A DNA stretch of 64,000 nt from Apostichopus japonicus (Eukaryota; Echinodermata; Holothuroidea; Aspidochirotida; Stichopodidae), in assembly GCF_037975245.1 (NCBI RefSeq), contig NC_092578.1:14492321-14556320 (forward strand), given 5' to 3'. Positions 22,492-34,196 of this stretch are shown in pieces. Below the pieces are notes generated by a model, which worked only from the letters and a program-made list of their open reading frames with translations, was not told the DNA's origin and did not search any database. The translations under genes and the position numbers were made by a program. How positions within the stretch are numbered: position 1 is the stretch's first letter; each line of letters begins with the position of its first letter.

Positions 22492-22807
22492 CTGATGCAC
22501 AGAAAAAGGTTAGGCTATACCTTTTTGGATAGGGAGGGCCGGTTTTACTGGGAAAGAAAAACTCATGCAAAGACTGAACAAGACAATATACATATTTTCA
22601 CGTGATACGGAATACGGAAGACAAAGTTTCAGCCGAAATTAGGTTTATGCTGATGCACAGAAAAAGGTTAGGCTATACCTTTTTGGATAGGGAGGGCCGG
22701 TTTTACTGGGAAAGAAAAACTCATGCAAAGACTGAACAAGACAATATACATATTTTCACGTGATACGGAATACGGAAGACAAAGTTTCAGCCGAAATTAG
22801 GTTTATG
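22492..22807. repeat. 158-bp tandem duplication
   Basis: The segment starting CTGATGCACAGAAAAAGG and ending AATTAGGTTTATG is present twice in a row, period 158, with no difference noticed. It is non-coding. Confidence 0.92.
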
Positions 22808-22829
22808 CTAAGGTTTGATTACTGTATTT

Positions 22830-23819
22830 GTACAGTAGTCTCCATTATACTCCATACAGTATAGGGGGGGGGGCACTTGCCCACTCCCCCTGGAAAATCA
22901 CAAATTAAAAAAAAAGGTTAAGCATTTGACATTTCAATGATTTCCCCCAACCGACAGTTCTCTAGTTATGTTCATTGCATACGGCCCATAATGCATTACT
23001 GAAATTAATGAACATCGCAATCCTAAGACATGAGATCTCAAAATAACCGATGTGTAAATGCAACTTGAACGGGAAGTGTCTTTTTTCGACGATCTAGGAG
23101 TATTTTTTTGGCAAAAAAATCGCCGTGCGCTCCGCGTCAACCAATGGTGGCGCTCCGCTTAGATAGTATCAAGTGACCTACTGACCCCCCCCCCCCCCTT
23201 GTAAACATTTCTGAGGACGCCCTTGCTTAGACCTCCTGATAGGGGCCCCTTTGGGCCAGGAGCCCGCCAGGCTCATCATTACACCCGGGTGGAGCATTAC
23301 ACAATAAACAGATAATAGTTACTTATTTCAGTCTCGGAATTTTTAAAGCAAACAGCAGATATCACATCATATCGGTGAGCATGAAAATGGCGGTTCCAGG
23401 ATGAACAGCCTCAAAACTGTCGATGTGTGTAGTCATAGGAACCCAATTTGATTTGGGGAGTGTAACGACTTTCCCGAAAAATATAACCTACATTTTTCGC
23501 GCGCTCCGCGCGCGTTCAAAATGTTAATGTCAATATCATATAAGCAAGCATCGGTTATTACATTGCATGCCACCGTGTACTGTACGCAGTATACCGTTGC
23601 GCAGTATACCGCGCGGGATGCTAATGTAAACAACGGAATGTCTTATGTATATGGAGAAAAAGCATTATTAGGTCCAATTATGTCAAATTCTCTTTTACAT
23701 TAGTAATGGCGAATTAGTCGGCCAAGCTTAGAACTTCATTTTAATTATCAAGGAGATATTTTTTCAACTATTTATTTCCTTAAGCTAAATCATTGCAATT
23801 TATTTTTCTTTCAGTGGGA
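22830..23819. other. Intergenic, with miniature-element debris
   Basis: Words such as CAACCAATGGTGGCGCTCCG near 23138 and a C-run near 23185-23199 match the hAT-type miniature family, without intact ends. No gene is recognised. Confidence 0.45.
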
Positions 23820-24310
23820 GCCCCCCCCCCCCCTGCCTTCTACGCCTATGTGTGTAGTGTTCGGTTTCGGAAATATCTGCTAGTTTTTTCATTTCCTTCA
23901 ACCAAGTTTTATAATAGCCGTTATAAGAGGGTTTAATATTTCTACACCAATAAATTAACTGTGTCTGAATTTTCGAAAATTTCCTTACCAACATTATTCA
24001 TCATACTTCCCTCTACTCGTGTAATTTTGACCGGTCTTTTAGGGGTTGAAGGAGGTTTTTCTATATTGGTTGTCCATGTATGACATTTTTTGTAACATTA
24101 TGGGTATGTTTTGAGGTGAGTTTATTCACGAGAAATGTGAATTTTTAAATTCTGAACAAATAATGGGCTTAAAAACTTCAAATGTGGGGCTGTCTGGTAT
24201 TTTGGGCCACGACGTATAGAATCACCTACAAAAGCAATGATCCATAGGACATGCGATGAGGTCAAACATGATATGTGACTGGTGAAAATCTTCAAAAACG
24301 TTATAGATGG
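23820..24310 (-). mobile_element. Partial miniature element, inverted relative to the 46.3-kb copy
   Basis: Reading the minus strand, this stretch matches 46490-46920. Shared words include AATTTTCGAAAATTCAGACA, CATAATGTT and GATGAGGTCAAACATG. The end at 23820-23850 has a C-run and TTCTACGCC, a decayed terminal repeat. It appears to be a diverged, incomplete copy. Confidence 0.6.
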
Positions 24311-26066
24311 AAAAAACTATTGCACTGTAAAAAATGTCTGTGATATAACAGCTTTACACCGTTCATCTACTAAAATTAATCATGTTGTTAAAAAAAATTG
24401 TTGTCCATTTACAAAATGTATTGTAACAACATTTTCTGTATATGGGAACAAAATCTTCATAACAATACATCAACTGCTGTGTCGGAACAAAAGCATCAGG
24501 CTCGATCCAAGTTTTCATTATGCGGTCGAAGTGATCGCGAAAACGTTACACCGAATCTTGCATCATAAAACGAGAACCGTATTTTACATGTTGTTGGAAT
24601 TTTAGAAAGTAGCATATACGTTTAGTCTTACGCAATCAATGAGTTTTTTCCGAAATAGTAAAGTTAACAACTGTGTCGCAAAGTTGTAGATGACCTTTGT
24701 ACACTACTTACAGTTGAATGACGCTGGGCGCGCACCGATGGTCCGAAACCGCTGCAATTACGGTAAGTTATGATTTCAAAGCTTTTCAGTCCTTTTTAAT
24801 CTAACATGAGTGCAACTATAGTGAATTGAGTCATATGAAACTGTTACTTTTTACGTAAGCATTTATTAAACGTTCGTTCGTTTGTTGGTTTGTTTGTTTT
24901 GAAATAAGCGGCAAAGCAAGAAGGCTAGGCCGAAAGCACAGCTCTCTGTCGGTCCATTGTGTACATACTAGCACAAGATGCTATGGCAGTTCTTTGTTTG
25001 GCGAGCATATACGATCGCTTACTTCTAGCATATCGTCGTAGCTGTTTTGACAGTCATACCAAACCTAAGCTTACATTCATTCTTTGGCGGTATCGTTTCT
25101 ATTGGCTATGATATAACGCAGCCTAGACACAGGTCTCCAATCAGTGTCTATGCTTTACTATATAACATAGATTCTCTTAGGAAACTTCTTGATATCACTT
25201 TTACTGTTTAGTTTGAAGCCCCCCGATCGGCTTACACTAAATCTTGGGGGAGTCGTGCAGTCCCCTGTCCTGAATCTTGGGGGAGTCGTGCAGTCCCCTA
25301 TGGCACGCCAAATGGTAAAATTCAGAAATGAACAAATTCAGAAATGAACAATCTAGGCTAGGTTTATGGTTAACAAACTCTGGTCTATCACTAAAATAGA
25401 TCATCGATTAATAAAATAGGTTTTTTTGTCTGATAAATCACGTTTTTCCAGTGATAAATCAGAATTTTACTAATACAACTTGTTTTGTTTTTCTCGCTGA
25501 ATTTTGAAAACTAATTTTTGGTCGGTAAAACCACTTGTTATTCCTTGTTCAATTCTGAAGGATGCTACTGCATGCAATGGGGAAACCCTGTATGTACTAT
25601 GTGCCTGTCATTTGATGCCTTGGCGTATAAACACGATATCACAAGAACCAAGATGTTTGAACTCGAAATTTAGTATTTATAGGTATGTTTGAGTGGGAGA
25701 GGGCTTATGTGGAAGTTAACTATACAAAAAATTCCTGAAGGAAATTTCTTTGTAAAGGGAAAATGTGAGTATTGCGGGCTAGAAAAAAATTACAGGCAAA
25801 GTCTACCTCCTAGCCCTCCTCCCCCCCCCCCCACCCATCCAGAACTGTGCCTGAGCTGCTAATTGCCCCTAGCCTACTTTAAGTATCATGATCAGTTGAT
25901 GTATGCACTGTTGTATGCTATACTAACCTGGTCTTAGCATGAATGTGTTGATTGTGGGTGTTATGAATTATGCCAAACTGTAACCTACTTACAGTATTAA
26001 CTGATAAGATTTGTCATCTGTCAATATATATGTAACCAAAAGTGTTTTATTGTTTTCCTTTCATAG
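24311..26066 (+). other. Intergenic or 5' region of the plus-strand gene
   Basis: A possible first exon begins ATG at 24738 and runs eight codons (MVRNRCNY) to a strong donor GTAAGT at 24763, in phase 1. It cannot join exon 26067 (phase 0) directly, so another exon would be needed. A direct duplication containing CTTGGGGGAGTCGTGCAG occurs near 25240-25300. No other feature is clear. Confidence 0.3.
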
Positions 26067-26311
26067 GATAGGCTTCGGCTAAACCTGAGATGGAATAGTC
26101 AGGGGCACCGGATTTGTAATGTATTGTTGGAGAGCCTGACCCATTTCCGAAAGGTTTTAATTTCTATATGCTTTACTCTCTTGCAGATGGTTACTTGTTC
26201 ATGTGGTGTTCACTCTGATACTGCAGCTAGAAAGATGTGTCACTACCCGCTTCATCAAAATCAACCAAATTTTCAATTTACGTGTCATGAAGAAAGTGCA
26301 ACAGAATTTTT
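26067..26311 (+). CDS. Unknown plus-strand gene, internal exon a
   Basis: The acceptor TTTCATAG at 26059-26066 opens a frame in phase 0 that stays open for 245 bases to a strong donor GTAAGT at 26312, phase 2. It encodes RLRLNLRWNSQGHRICN, then SLTHFRK, a hydrophobic stretch (VLISICFTLL) and a Cys/His-containing part (CSCGVHSD, MCHYPLH, FTCHEES). An internal acceptor at 26187 gives a 33-base alternative intron that keeps the frame. I do not recognise the family. It joins exon b in phase. Confidence 0.55.
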
Positions 26312-26524
26312 GTAAGTTATTCAGACTATAATAAGACTATGATTGGTCTCACATATCTATGCACTAGATCATCGGGTTTCACTTTTTTCGTGGTAAAGTG
26401 CGTCACGGTGACCACTGGACTCATCCAGAGTGCAAGAGTTTCACTTGCAGGCTACTCTTGCATAATTTCTGAAAGAAATTGCTTTTAAAATTATAATCCA
26501 TGGATCTTTATACTTTAAGATATT

Positions 26525-26898
26525 CAAGGGCATAGGAATCGGGGGGCTGGGGGCGCCAGCCCCCCCAGTGAAAAATATGGAGGGGCGGAAGTATCATTCT
26601 GCCCCCCCCCCCACTTCGCAAGTCAGAAAACCCCTTTTTCATTTCCAAATGAGAAAAAAATCTCATTTGGAGCACCAAATTGCATCTAAGGCCAGGTGAA
26701 AATGCAAAATTATATACAAAATCGAGTGGGTGGGTTGAAGTGTGCTATATTGCACCAAATTGCATCTGAGGCCACCTTGAAATGGAAAAAAATTCCAAAG
26801 GGGAGGGGGACACCCCCTCCCCTTAGACCCCTCCCCCAGGCCGGCAATCAGTCTTCAGCCCCCCCCCCCCCACTCAAAAGTACCTTCCTACGCCACTG
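26525..26898. mobile_element. hAT-type miniature element (CAAGGGCRTAGGAA ends)
   Basis: The left end is CAAGGGCATAGGAA and the right end TTCCTACGCCACTG. A perfect 8-base duplication AAGATATT flanks it (26517-26524 and 26899-26906). It sits inside the intron of the plus-strand gene, between exons a and b. A closely related copy is at 45430-45773. Confidence 0.9.
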
Positions 26899-26956
26899 AA
26901 GATATTAATAAAAAATGCTTTTGTTTTTATGTAACAGGTTGCAATCCATTTCTTAG

Positions 26957-27103
26957 AAACAGAATGGCAATAACAGTTGATCGGGAACCTCTGCTGTATC
27001 CTACATCCATTATTGCTGCGTTGAAGATGTTGTTCATGAGCTACTATGTGTTCAACATATGCTATCCCACAGAGGTTCAAGCAACCATGGAATACATACA
27101 GAG
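26957..27103 (+). CDS. Unknown plus-strand gene, internal exon b
   Basis: Using acceptor CATTTCTTAG (exon from 26957) keeps the phase with exon a. A stronger-looking acceptor at 26938 gives a stop in that phase. The exon encodes NRMAITVDREPLLYPTS, then ALKMLFMSYYVFNICYP and ATMEYIQR, and ends in phase 2 at GTACAG. The pattern LF-x-SYYVFN-x-x-YP followed by an aromatic-rich helix resembles a C-terminal region seen in many uncharacterised invertebrate and fish proteins. That comparison is from memory. Confidence 0.65.
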
Positions 27104-27356
27104 GTACAGTTTAAACCTAGTTTCTTAACAGATTAACAAAGGAGGTGCATTCAAACTACAGTTCCTCCATCTTGTTGAGATCCTGCAAGAAGAACTGCAA
27201 AGTCATGTTCAGTTTGTTCAGTAATAGCTTTATGTCAGTGTCAATGCCAACAAATGTTGTGCAACATTAAATGTTTTCATTAAACTACTAGTGCACCTGT
27301 CACGGCATGCAAATTACAACAGTTTATACATAATAAAACGGATAAAAACTTTTACT

Positions 27357-27480
<124 letters not shown>

Positions 27481-27621
27481 TATAAATTTTGTGTGAAGTT
27501 TTACTAATTTTGGGGATACTTTTACCAAAATTAAATAAATTTAGGTTTTAAGCACTGGGATGTTTTTGGTAAACAATGATAGATTGGACTCATGAAACTT
27601 TTTTCAAATTATTCCCTACAG

Positions 27622-27736
27622 AATACTGTTCGAGATTGATCCAGGGAGAGGGTCTAGGGCAAAGAAATCTTACAGATGGTGTATAAATCCGAAAGTAACT
27701 TCTCTTTATGAGTGGATGAAGGAAAGTAGAGAGTGA
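27622..27736 (+). CDS. Unknown plus-strand gene, terminal exon c
   Basis: The acceptor TTCCCTACAG continues the frame of exon b in phase 2. It encodes ILFEIDPGRGSRAKKSYRW, then INPKVTSLYEWMKESRE and a TGA at 27734-27736. Together exons a-c give about 168 residues. AT-rich sequence with AATAAA-type signals follows (for example about 27942 and 28893). Function is unknown; the basic RGSRAKK stretch could bind nucleic acid, which is only a guess. Confidence 0.65.
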
Positions 27737-29389
27737 GATATGCAGTGAATGTGGCCAAAAGTATTAAGCTACTTGGTTTAACTGCATTTAATTTTGTTTT
27801 GTTTAATGCCGTATACTTTTTGTTTTTTGTTTAATGATACCTCCATTTCAAAAGCACTGACTCTGTGAACTATTCTGCTATAAATCACAAAATTTTACAG
27901 ATTCATGTTACAATGTAACTTAAAGTTGATTTTTAAAATACTTAATAAACAGTAAGGTAATCTGCTTGCTTCAGAAGTATTTTAACCAAACGTTGTATAT
28001 TCTGAAATACAAAATATGATTCTGTACAGAACAACCTCATAGCTTTTGCAGTACAAGTTGGATGTAACTATATAAAAATATCCAAATTTGAGCACTGTCA
28101 AGTAGATTTTCTGATTGTTCTATATATTGGAAAGGGTTCATTTTAGCAAAAAAATATCCCAGTGTGCCTGAGCATTTCAATGGAAGTTTCATCACTTTGA
28201 CATTGACCATCAATCTAACTGTTTTCTTTTTTTCTTTCTATTGATTTGGGAGTTGTTCTGATAGCAGTAAAGCTTATATTATTTCCAAGAGTAGCAACTG
28301 TACTCATTCGAAACAAAGTATTTTTACTAGAAGAAATCCTTTTAAGTACTCTAAGCATATAAATAGTATTTGAGTTTCACACTGTTTATAGCTTTTTGTT
28401 TCAGGTTCAGTTTCAATGCAACTTAAGTGGTTTCCAGGTTCATGTTATTGTTTTGTTTCTTATTTCTTTAGTATGTCATAGAGTAGTATTTTTTAGTCGT
28501 TGCTCTTTCATTCTAGACACTATCTCTTTGTAAGAGTGCTAATTACAATGGACAGCAGTATTCTTGGTAGGTTCATAAGGTAAATTGACCCCCTGCTATT
28601 CAGCATTTATCAATCTTGCTTAAATAGTATTTTACCTTTGGAAGTCTAATATCATCAGGAAAGTCCAGATTAATATGCTGAGATAGTTTAGTATATAGTA
28701 GTATGATAATATCACTGTTTTTCAACGCACTGGTAGACAAATTCACACTTTATCCCTGTCTTGGAATGATATCTAAACTGTCCATGTTAGTGTAATATAT
28801 TGTTACATTGTTGTTTGCAGTGCTAATTCCACATTTGCTGTATATGATGTTATCCTAAAAGTCTAAAACACCTGTCAAGATTGCATGTTGGTAAATAAAG
28901 ATATGTGTGTTTGGTAAATTTGACTCTCTCAATGTGTTCCTCTTGGTATAACGTTTATTTTTTCATCTAAATCTCTTTCATGTACAACAAATTCCTCTCC
29001 ACATATGATTCGCCCAGGATCACAAATTACTTTACCCATATATAGCAGCTTCATTTGAATAAATAATTTTTACTTTCAACCACAACTTTTTACCGTGTAT
29101 ACAAACTGTTATTTGGTAAATTAACGGAAACATTCTGTCTAGAAACGAAAAAAGTTCGACCAATATACAAAGGGTATTTTGAATGTTACATCACTTTTTC
29201 CATGTTGCCACATAAAATTCTACCTGAATAAATAGAAATGAATCTGTTTCTACACAAACCGTAGTTGTGCATTTACAGTTGCTGTTGTACACTGATGAAA
29301 AAACAGATGGAAACTAATTGACAGCTTTTCTTTTGTAAATATACAGAGAAATTTTTTACAGTGATGGGAAATACTTGGTTCTCAGGCAA
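27737..29389 (+). other. Probable 3' UTR and downstream flank
   Basis: AT-rich, without domains in any frame. Poly(A) signals occur at about 27942 (AATAAA) and 28893 (AATAAA), so the 3' UTR may be long. Confidence 0.45.
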
Positions 29390-29558
29390 AAGTGTACATC
29401 TGGTTGGTCATTTTTAAGCCCGAGAAATGCCATTTCCGGTGATCTGGGGGGTATCAAAACCAGAAATTTTCTTGTACGCTGCGCGCCAACTGATGGTGGC
29501 GCTCCGCTTAGATAGTAATTCGCGCCCCCCGGATTAAAAAATCCTGGATACGCCCCTG
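29390..29558. mobile_element. hAT-type miniature element, right end only
   Basis: The right end GGATACGCCCCTG (to 29558) and the inner words GGTGGCGCTCCGCTTAGA and GATCTGGGGGG match, in reverse, the left part of the 46.3-kb copy. The left boundary is unclear. Confidence 0.6.
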
Positions 29559-30926
29559 GTATACTGTATTAAAATTTCAAACCAATCCGTTTTACTATAT
29601 TCATTACACAATAACCCAGATTCAAATTTCTTAAAAACATTTCAAATGGATGAGCGAACGATCTTGCTAGTCACTGTTTTACTGCTGATGTCGTATTTGA
29701 GGCTAATCCAACATCGAAGGCATTTAATATTAGATCTTAACACCTAGGAAGGTATATGCGTAGGCTAATGTAACGTCATTATATGCTAGGCCATACGTAA
29801 GGGTTCTAGCCTTTCAGTAACTGCCGTAGCAACCGAGTCCAAAATCATCGTTTCGAAGTAATCATAAATTACCGTTTTTTGGCCTCTTCAAAAACCTGTG
29901 AGTTTGGCGTACAATGAATTATAGTTTATTAGATTTAAGTGGACTGTCATTCAGTTTGTTCTAGTCTCACGAACTTAACGGTGACTTTTATGCAGTATTG
30001 GTCGAATCGGTGCGAAGAAAAATAAAATGTGTTTACGTATAGCGTCGTTAGGTAGTGTTTCTGTTAAGAAAGGCCCGGCCTGACATTTGAACAAACACAA
30101 CGTAGGTATACCTCACGCCTACTGCACGTTCAAAAATACCCGCCAAATTACAACTAGATAGAGCGGATATTATAACTTAGTCGGAAATCTCAGGTCACCA
30201 TAAGTCCGCGACCGTTCACATTACATTTATTAAGAAACCCCGAAAGAAGGATTATTCTTAAAAACGCGCGCGGACTTGAAGTATGAGTACACGAGCGTTC
30301 ACACAAACATACATACATACGTATGCAAACACACCCATACACACACACACACACGCACGCACACCCTCTCAAACCGATGAAAGCATCATACTTCTATGAC
30401 ATCGTGCAATCACCAACATAATATTGGGTTAAAATTATCGCAAATTCATTTCTATGCAGAACATCTTTTTTTTATTCAAAATGGTATCTTAAATGATTTG
30501 ATTTAATATATGTTTATTAATATTTCCTTATTATTTTCAGTTGACTAACACTTTGAAAACCACTATGGTTACAAAGATAAAATGGTGATCATTAGATGTC
30601 ATTTTGATCTTAGTAATACAGTGAAAAGCAGTGTGATGTGACAAACAATAATTCACAATGACACAGGCTGTTGTGAAGTGACCATTGACCTCAATAACTG
30701 GCTTCTTGTACTAAATGTGATACATCAAAATACTAAATATGACATCTGTCCTTGTTAAAATATTGTGATAAACAATGGTTTCCACAATTTGACCCCTGGT
30801 GAACTCAAACGAATATATGACCTAGCTCCGCCCACAACATAAGGTTCAATATCACAATATTGGGACTACTAGCCCCCTTCATCATCTACAAGACTGGATG
30901 GTGAATGCCAGCTGAACATACACTCT
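29559..30926. other. Intergenic
   Basis: No gene is recognised. A CA-rich simple repeat lies at about 30300-30365. Confidence 0.45.
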
Positions 30927-31174
30927 CAGGCGCGTATCCAGGGAGAGGCGATGGGGCGTACGCCCCGCGGGTAAGAAAAGAGAAGAAAGGGGAAAAAAGG
31001 GGGGGAAAGAGGAGGAAGGAGAGGAAGAAAGGGAAAAGAAAAAGAAAAAAGAGAGAAAAAGTAGAAAGGGAGAAAAGGAGGGAGCAGAAGAAAAACGCCA
31101 AGACATCGCCATTGAGATGGTGGCGCGATAGTATTTTGCGCCCCCCGGGTTAGAAAATCCTGGATACGCCCCTG
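30927..31174. mobile_element. hAT-type miniature element with purine-rich body
   Basis: Both ends are present: CAGGCGCGTATCC and GGATACGCCCCTG. The interior is an A/G tract like that at 19240-19360. The flanks (TACACTCT and AACAAAGT) do not match, so the duplication has decayed or a flank has changed. Open frames inside are low-complexity. Confidence 0.78.
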
Positions 31175-31423
31175 AACAAAGTGGTATATAAACAGGACAC
31201 TAGAGAAACAATAGTAGTTTATCGAGCTGGTGACCAAAAAATAACAAATAACAATGAAAGAAGGTAACAATTAAGAGTAGAGAAAAATAAACATGAGATA
31301 ATCAATACTCAGTCAGCGTAGTTTTCAATTAGGTGGGCTTTAAGTTTGCGTTTAACGTTACATAAGTTTTAACAGTTTTTATATCATTTGGAAGCACTTT
31401 CCAGGTTTTATAGCAGTAGTTGT

Positions 31424-32238
31424 TCAAGAGTAATTTACCGTGTTTCGAGTGATATCTGCTAACAGAAAAATGGGTATTATACCTCGTACTGTTACGAATA
31501 TACGCGGAATTACAGGGATTAACAATATCACTAAAGACACGGGGAGAATATTGTTGATATAATTATAAATAAAAGAACACATCTTGAGAACATGAATGTC
31601 ACTGACCTTATAGAATACCAAGGTCTGTGTGCAAAGTACTGGTAGGATAACGTCGATGTTTAAAAGTAATGGTTTTAACATTCTATTTTGGAGGATTTGT
31701 AAAGGCTTAAGTATGGTAGCTTTAGCCATGCCATAAATTTCAGCACCGTAAGAAATCTTAGAACAAACCAGTGAATAGTAAAGCTGAATAGCTACAGAGG
31801 GAGTGAGCGAATCCCTGAGGCGATAGAAAATGCCATTAAACTTAACAAGACTATTACAAAGGTCATCAATATGTTGCTTGAATGACAATTTATCATCAAT
31901 CATAAGGCCAAGATATTTGATGCAATCTGTTTTACGAATATTAGTATTATTCAAAACAAAATGCTCTGGACACGAATGAGAAACATTATCTTTGGCATGA
32001 AAAATAGTAAAGTTAGTTTTCCCAATATGCAAGGTAAGTCTGTTGGCATCAAACCATTTCTTGAGACTGCTTAACGTTGATTGTGCTTTAAGCACGATAT
32101 TGGTACAGTTTTTGTCGTGGACAAAAATGTTTGTGTCATCAGCAAAAAGTCTTAAGGACTCGTCAGGTACAACACTTTTAATATCGTTTACATAGATTAA
32201 GAATAACAGCGGTCCTAAAACAGAACCTGGGCATGGAA
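31424..32238 (-). pseudogene. 5'-truncated LINE reverse transcriptase (minus strand)
   Basis: Reading from 32238 leftward, the protein starts within RT motif B (PGSVLGPLLFLIYVNDI). It continues with the catalytic block LRLFADDTNIF, then KKWFDANRLTLHIGKT and YLGLMIDDKLSF, the order of jockey/CR1-type LINE reverse transcriptases. The part upstream is missing at 32238, a typical 5' truncation. The last residues before the stop at 31424 look out of frame. Downstream, about 31275-31423 is likely its 3' end. It is not functional. Confidence 0.85.
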
Positions 32239-32297
32239 GCTAGGGTGTGTCAATTTTAATGCCACTGAACATAAATTTGCCTGACTCTCAATAATAA

Positions 32298-34196
32298 ATG
32301 CATATCTGTCCCTTCTATCCCACACCAATAGCTATACGTCAGGGTCCCCATACAAAACAACACTCATTAATTACCTTCATCCACTGGATATCTTACTTGG
32401 TTAGAGTAGCAGCTCCCTGCTTGGGGTAACAGTTAAAGGCCAACGGTATTGGATAGCCTACCAATAGACAGACCTACAACTCATTCAGTGAAAAATATAT
32501 AGGCCTAGTATCCAAGTCTTAAAATTTGCTTGGGGAAAATATTGTTCACTCTGTTATAGTCTTACCGTAACGATGTATTTCGTATAATACAGAAACTGTA
32601 TAATAAAGAAACTGTAACTTACTATATTCGCGGCGGTGGTAAGTATCACTGTATGCTGTATTCTGCTCGAAGGGTTAGCCTAATGTTAGTTATTACTTTT
32701 TAAGGCATGTGCTAATTAGTTAATATGCCTATTAAATCACTGTTGAATCCATACGTCGAAAGTAAAGAATATTTGGCCTATGAGTTACAGTATACTGGTA
32801 TTCTTAGAAAAGCGGGTTATGTATAGTTTATAGTTTTCATGGGTCATTGCGCACATACAGCGCACCTGTGTTCCGCAATGCCATGCGGTAACAAAACAAA
32901 ATGCTGCAGGCACTGGTGGTGTTTTCAAGTTTAATTTATAACCACTGAAGTTGACCACCACGTACTTCCTCATGAGGACTCTATAGACTTCATGGACTCA
33001 TTACCATTTGCAAATTTGGACGCTTTTGTATTTTCTAGGGTTTTGGGTAACATACTTCCTTATTAAATGATATTTTTGTGAGCAGGAGCTTAACCTTTCA
33101 CATGATGATAATGATATTTCACCCATTAATCTTAATTCAACTTTATATTGATCAGACGTAAAGTGATTTAAATACCGGTAATTTATTTTATAATTCCCTA
33201 AGTCCTTTTTCTTTGCTTCATGTAAATGCCCGTAGGTTATCAAGAAATGTTGATGACATAAATGAAATTTTGATTTCTTCTTCAAGTAATTTTACTGCCT
33301 TAGCAATTACGGAAACCTGGCTTAATCCTGATTCAAACCTTTGCTCAATTCAAATTCCAAATTATACTTTCATTCACAGGGACAGGAGTGTTAAACGTGG
33401 AGGGGAGTTGGTTTTTATATTAATAAAGTAATACCTTTTGTAATTAGAAACGATCTTTTATCAAACCCTCTGTTATTTGAATTCATGTTTGTTGAGGTTT
33501 AACTCAACAATAAAACTTTTATCTTGGGATTTATTTATTAACCCTCTGATGTCTCAATAGCTGCATTTTATGATGAATTATCTGATATTTTGCAAAACAT
33601 ACAAAAATGAAAAGAAAACTTGCTATCTTACAGGTAATTTTAATATTGATCTATTGAATGCATGAATATTTGCCTCATATTTCACATTTTCTTGATTTAA
33701 TTGTATTCTCATTCATATTTACCATTAATATCAAAATCAACAAGGATTACAGCCAAATCTTCATCACTCATTGAAAATATGTTTTGTTATGATTCTATTG
33801 TTAATTCAAAATTTGGCATTCTATAATCTGACATTAGCGACCACTTACTAATATTTTGTTATTGGGATTTATACAATACTCTCATTCATCCTCATTTAAG
33901 CTATTGTAATCTAGTTCGGGGAAATGCTCACACTTCTCATCTAAATCAATTATTCATACTCCAGAAAAAAGCTGTTCGTTTAATCACCCAATCAAGTTTA
34001 AGAGCACATCATTCATCTCCTCTTTTGCTACCAGATTAGGTATTCTTAATATTTTTGACATCCACAGACACCATTGCGCTATATTCATTCTAAAATTTGT
34101 TAAGCAACTGTTACCAGATATTTTCTCAAATTTGTTTCCCTTCACTCATAATACACATTCCCACAATACCAGGTCCTCCCAAAACCTTTATAGTAT
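32298..34196 (+). mobile_element. Deleted LINE, tandem unit 1
   Basis: A unit of about 1.9 kb begins ATGCATATCTGTCCCTTCTA. About 0.9 kb of non-coding 5' sequence is followed by a LINE endonuclease start (33213-33431: LHVNARRLSRNVD, ITETWLNPDS). After shifts, the tail WDLYNTLIHPHLSYCNLV of the reverse transcriptase C-terminus follows (about 33865-34180). The polymerase core between them is absent. The unit stops at CCCAAAACCTTTATAG, where unit 2 starts. Confidence 0.82.

Noticed and set aside
24282-24605. 107-codon plus-strand frame
   Set aside because: It overlaps the partial miniature element at its start, has no domain, and shows no splice or start context.
30882-31270. Several overlapping minus-strand frames rich in Ser, Phe, Leu and Pro (also 19155-19421)
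   Set aside because: They read through the purine-rich body of miniature elements and change with the frame. No domain is present.
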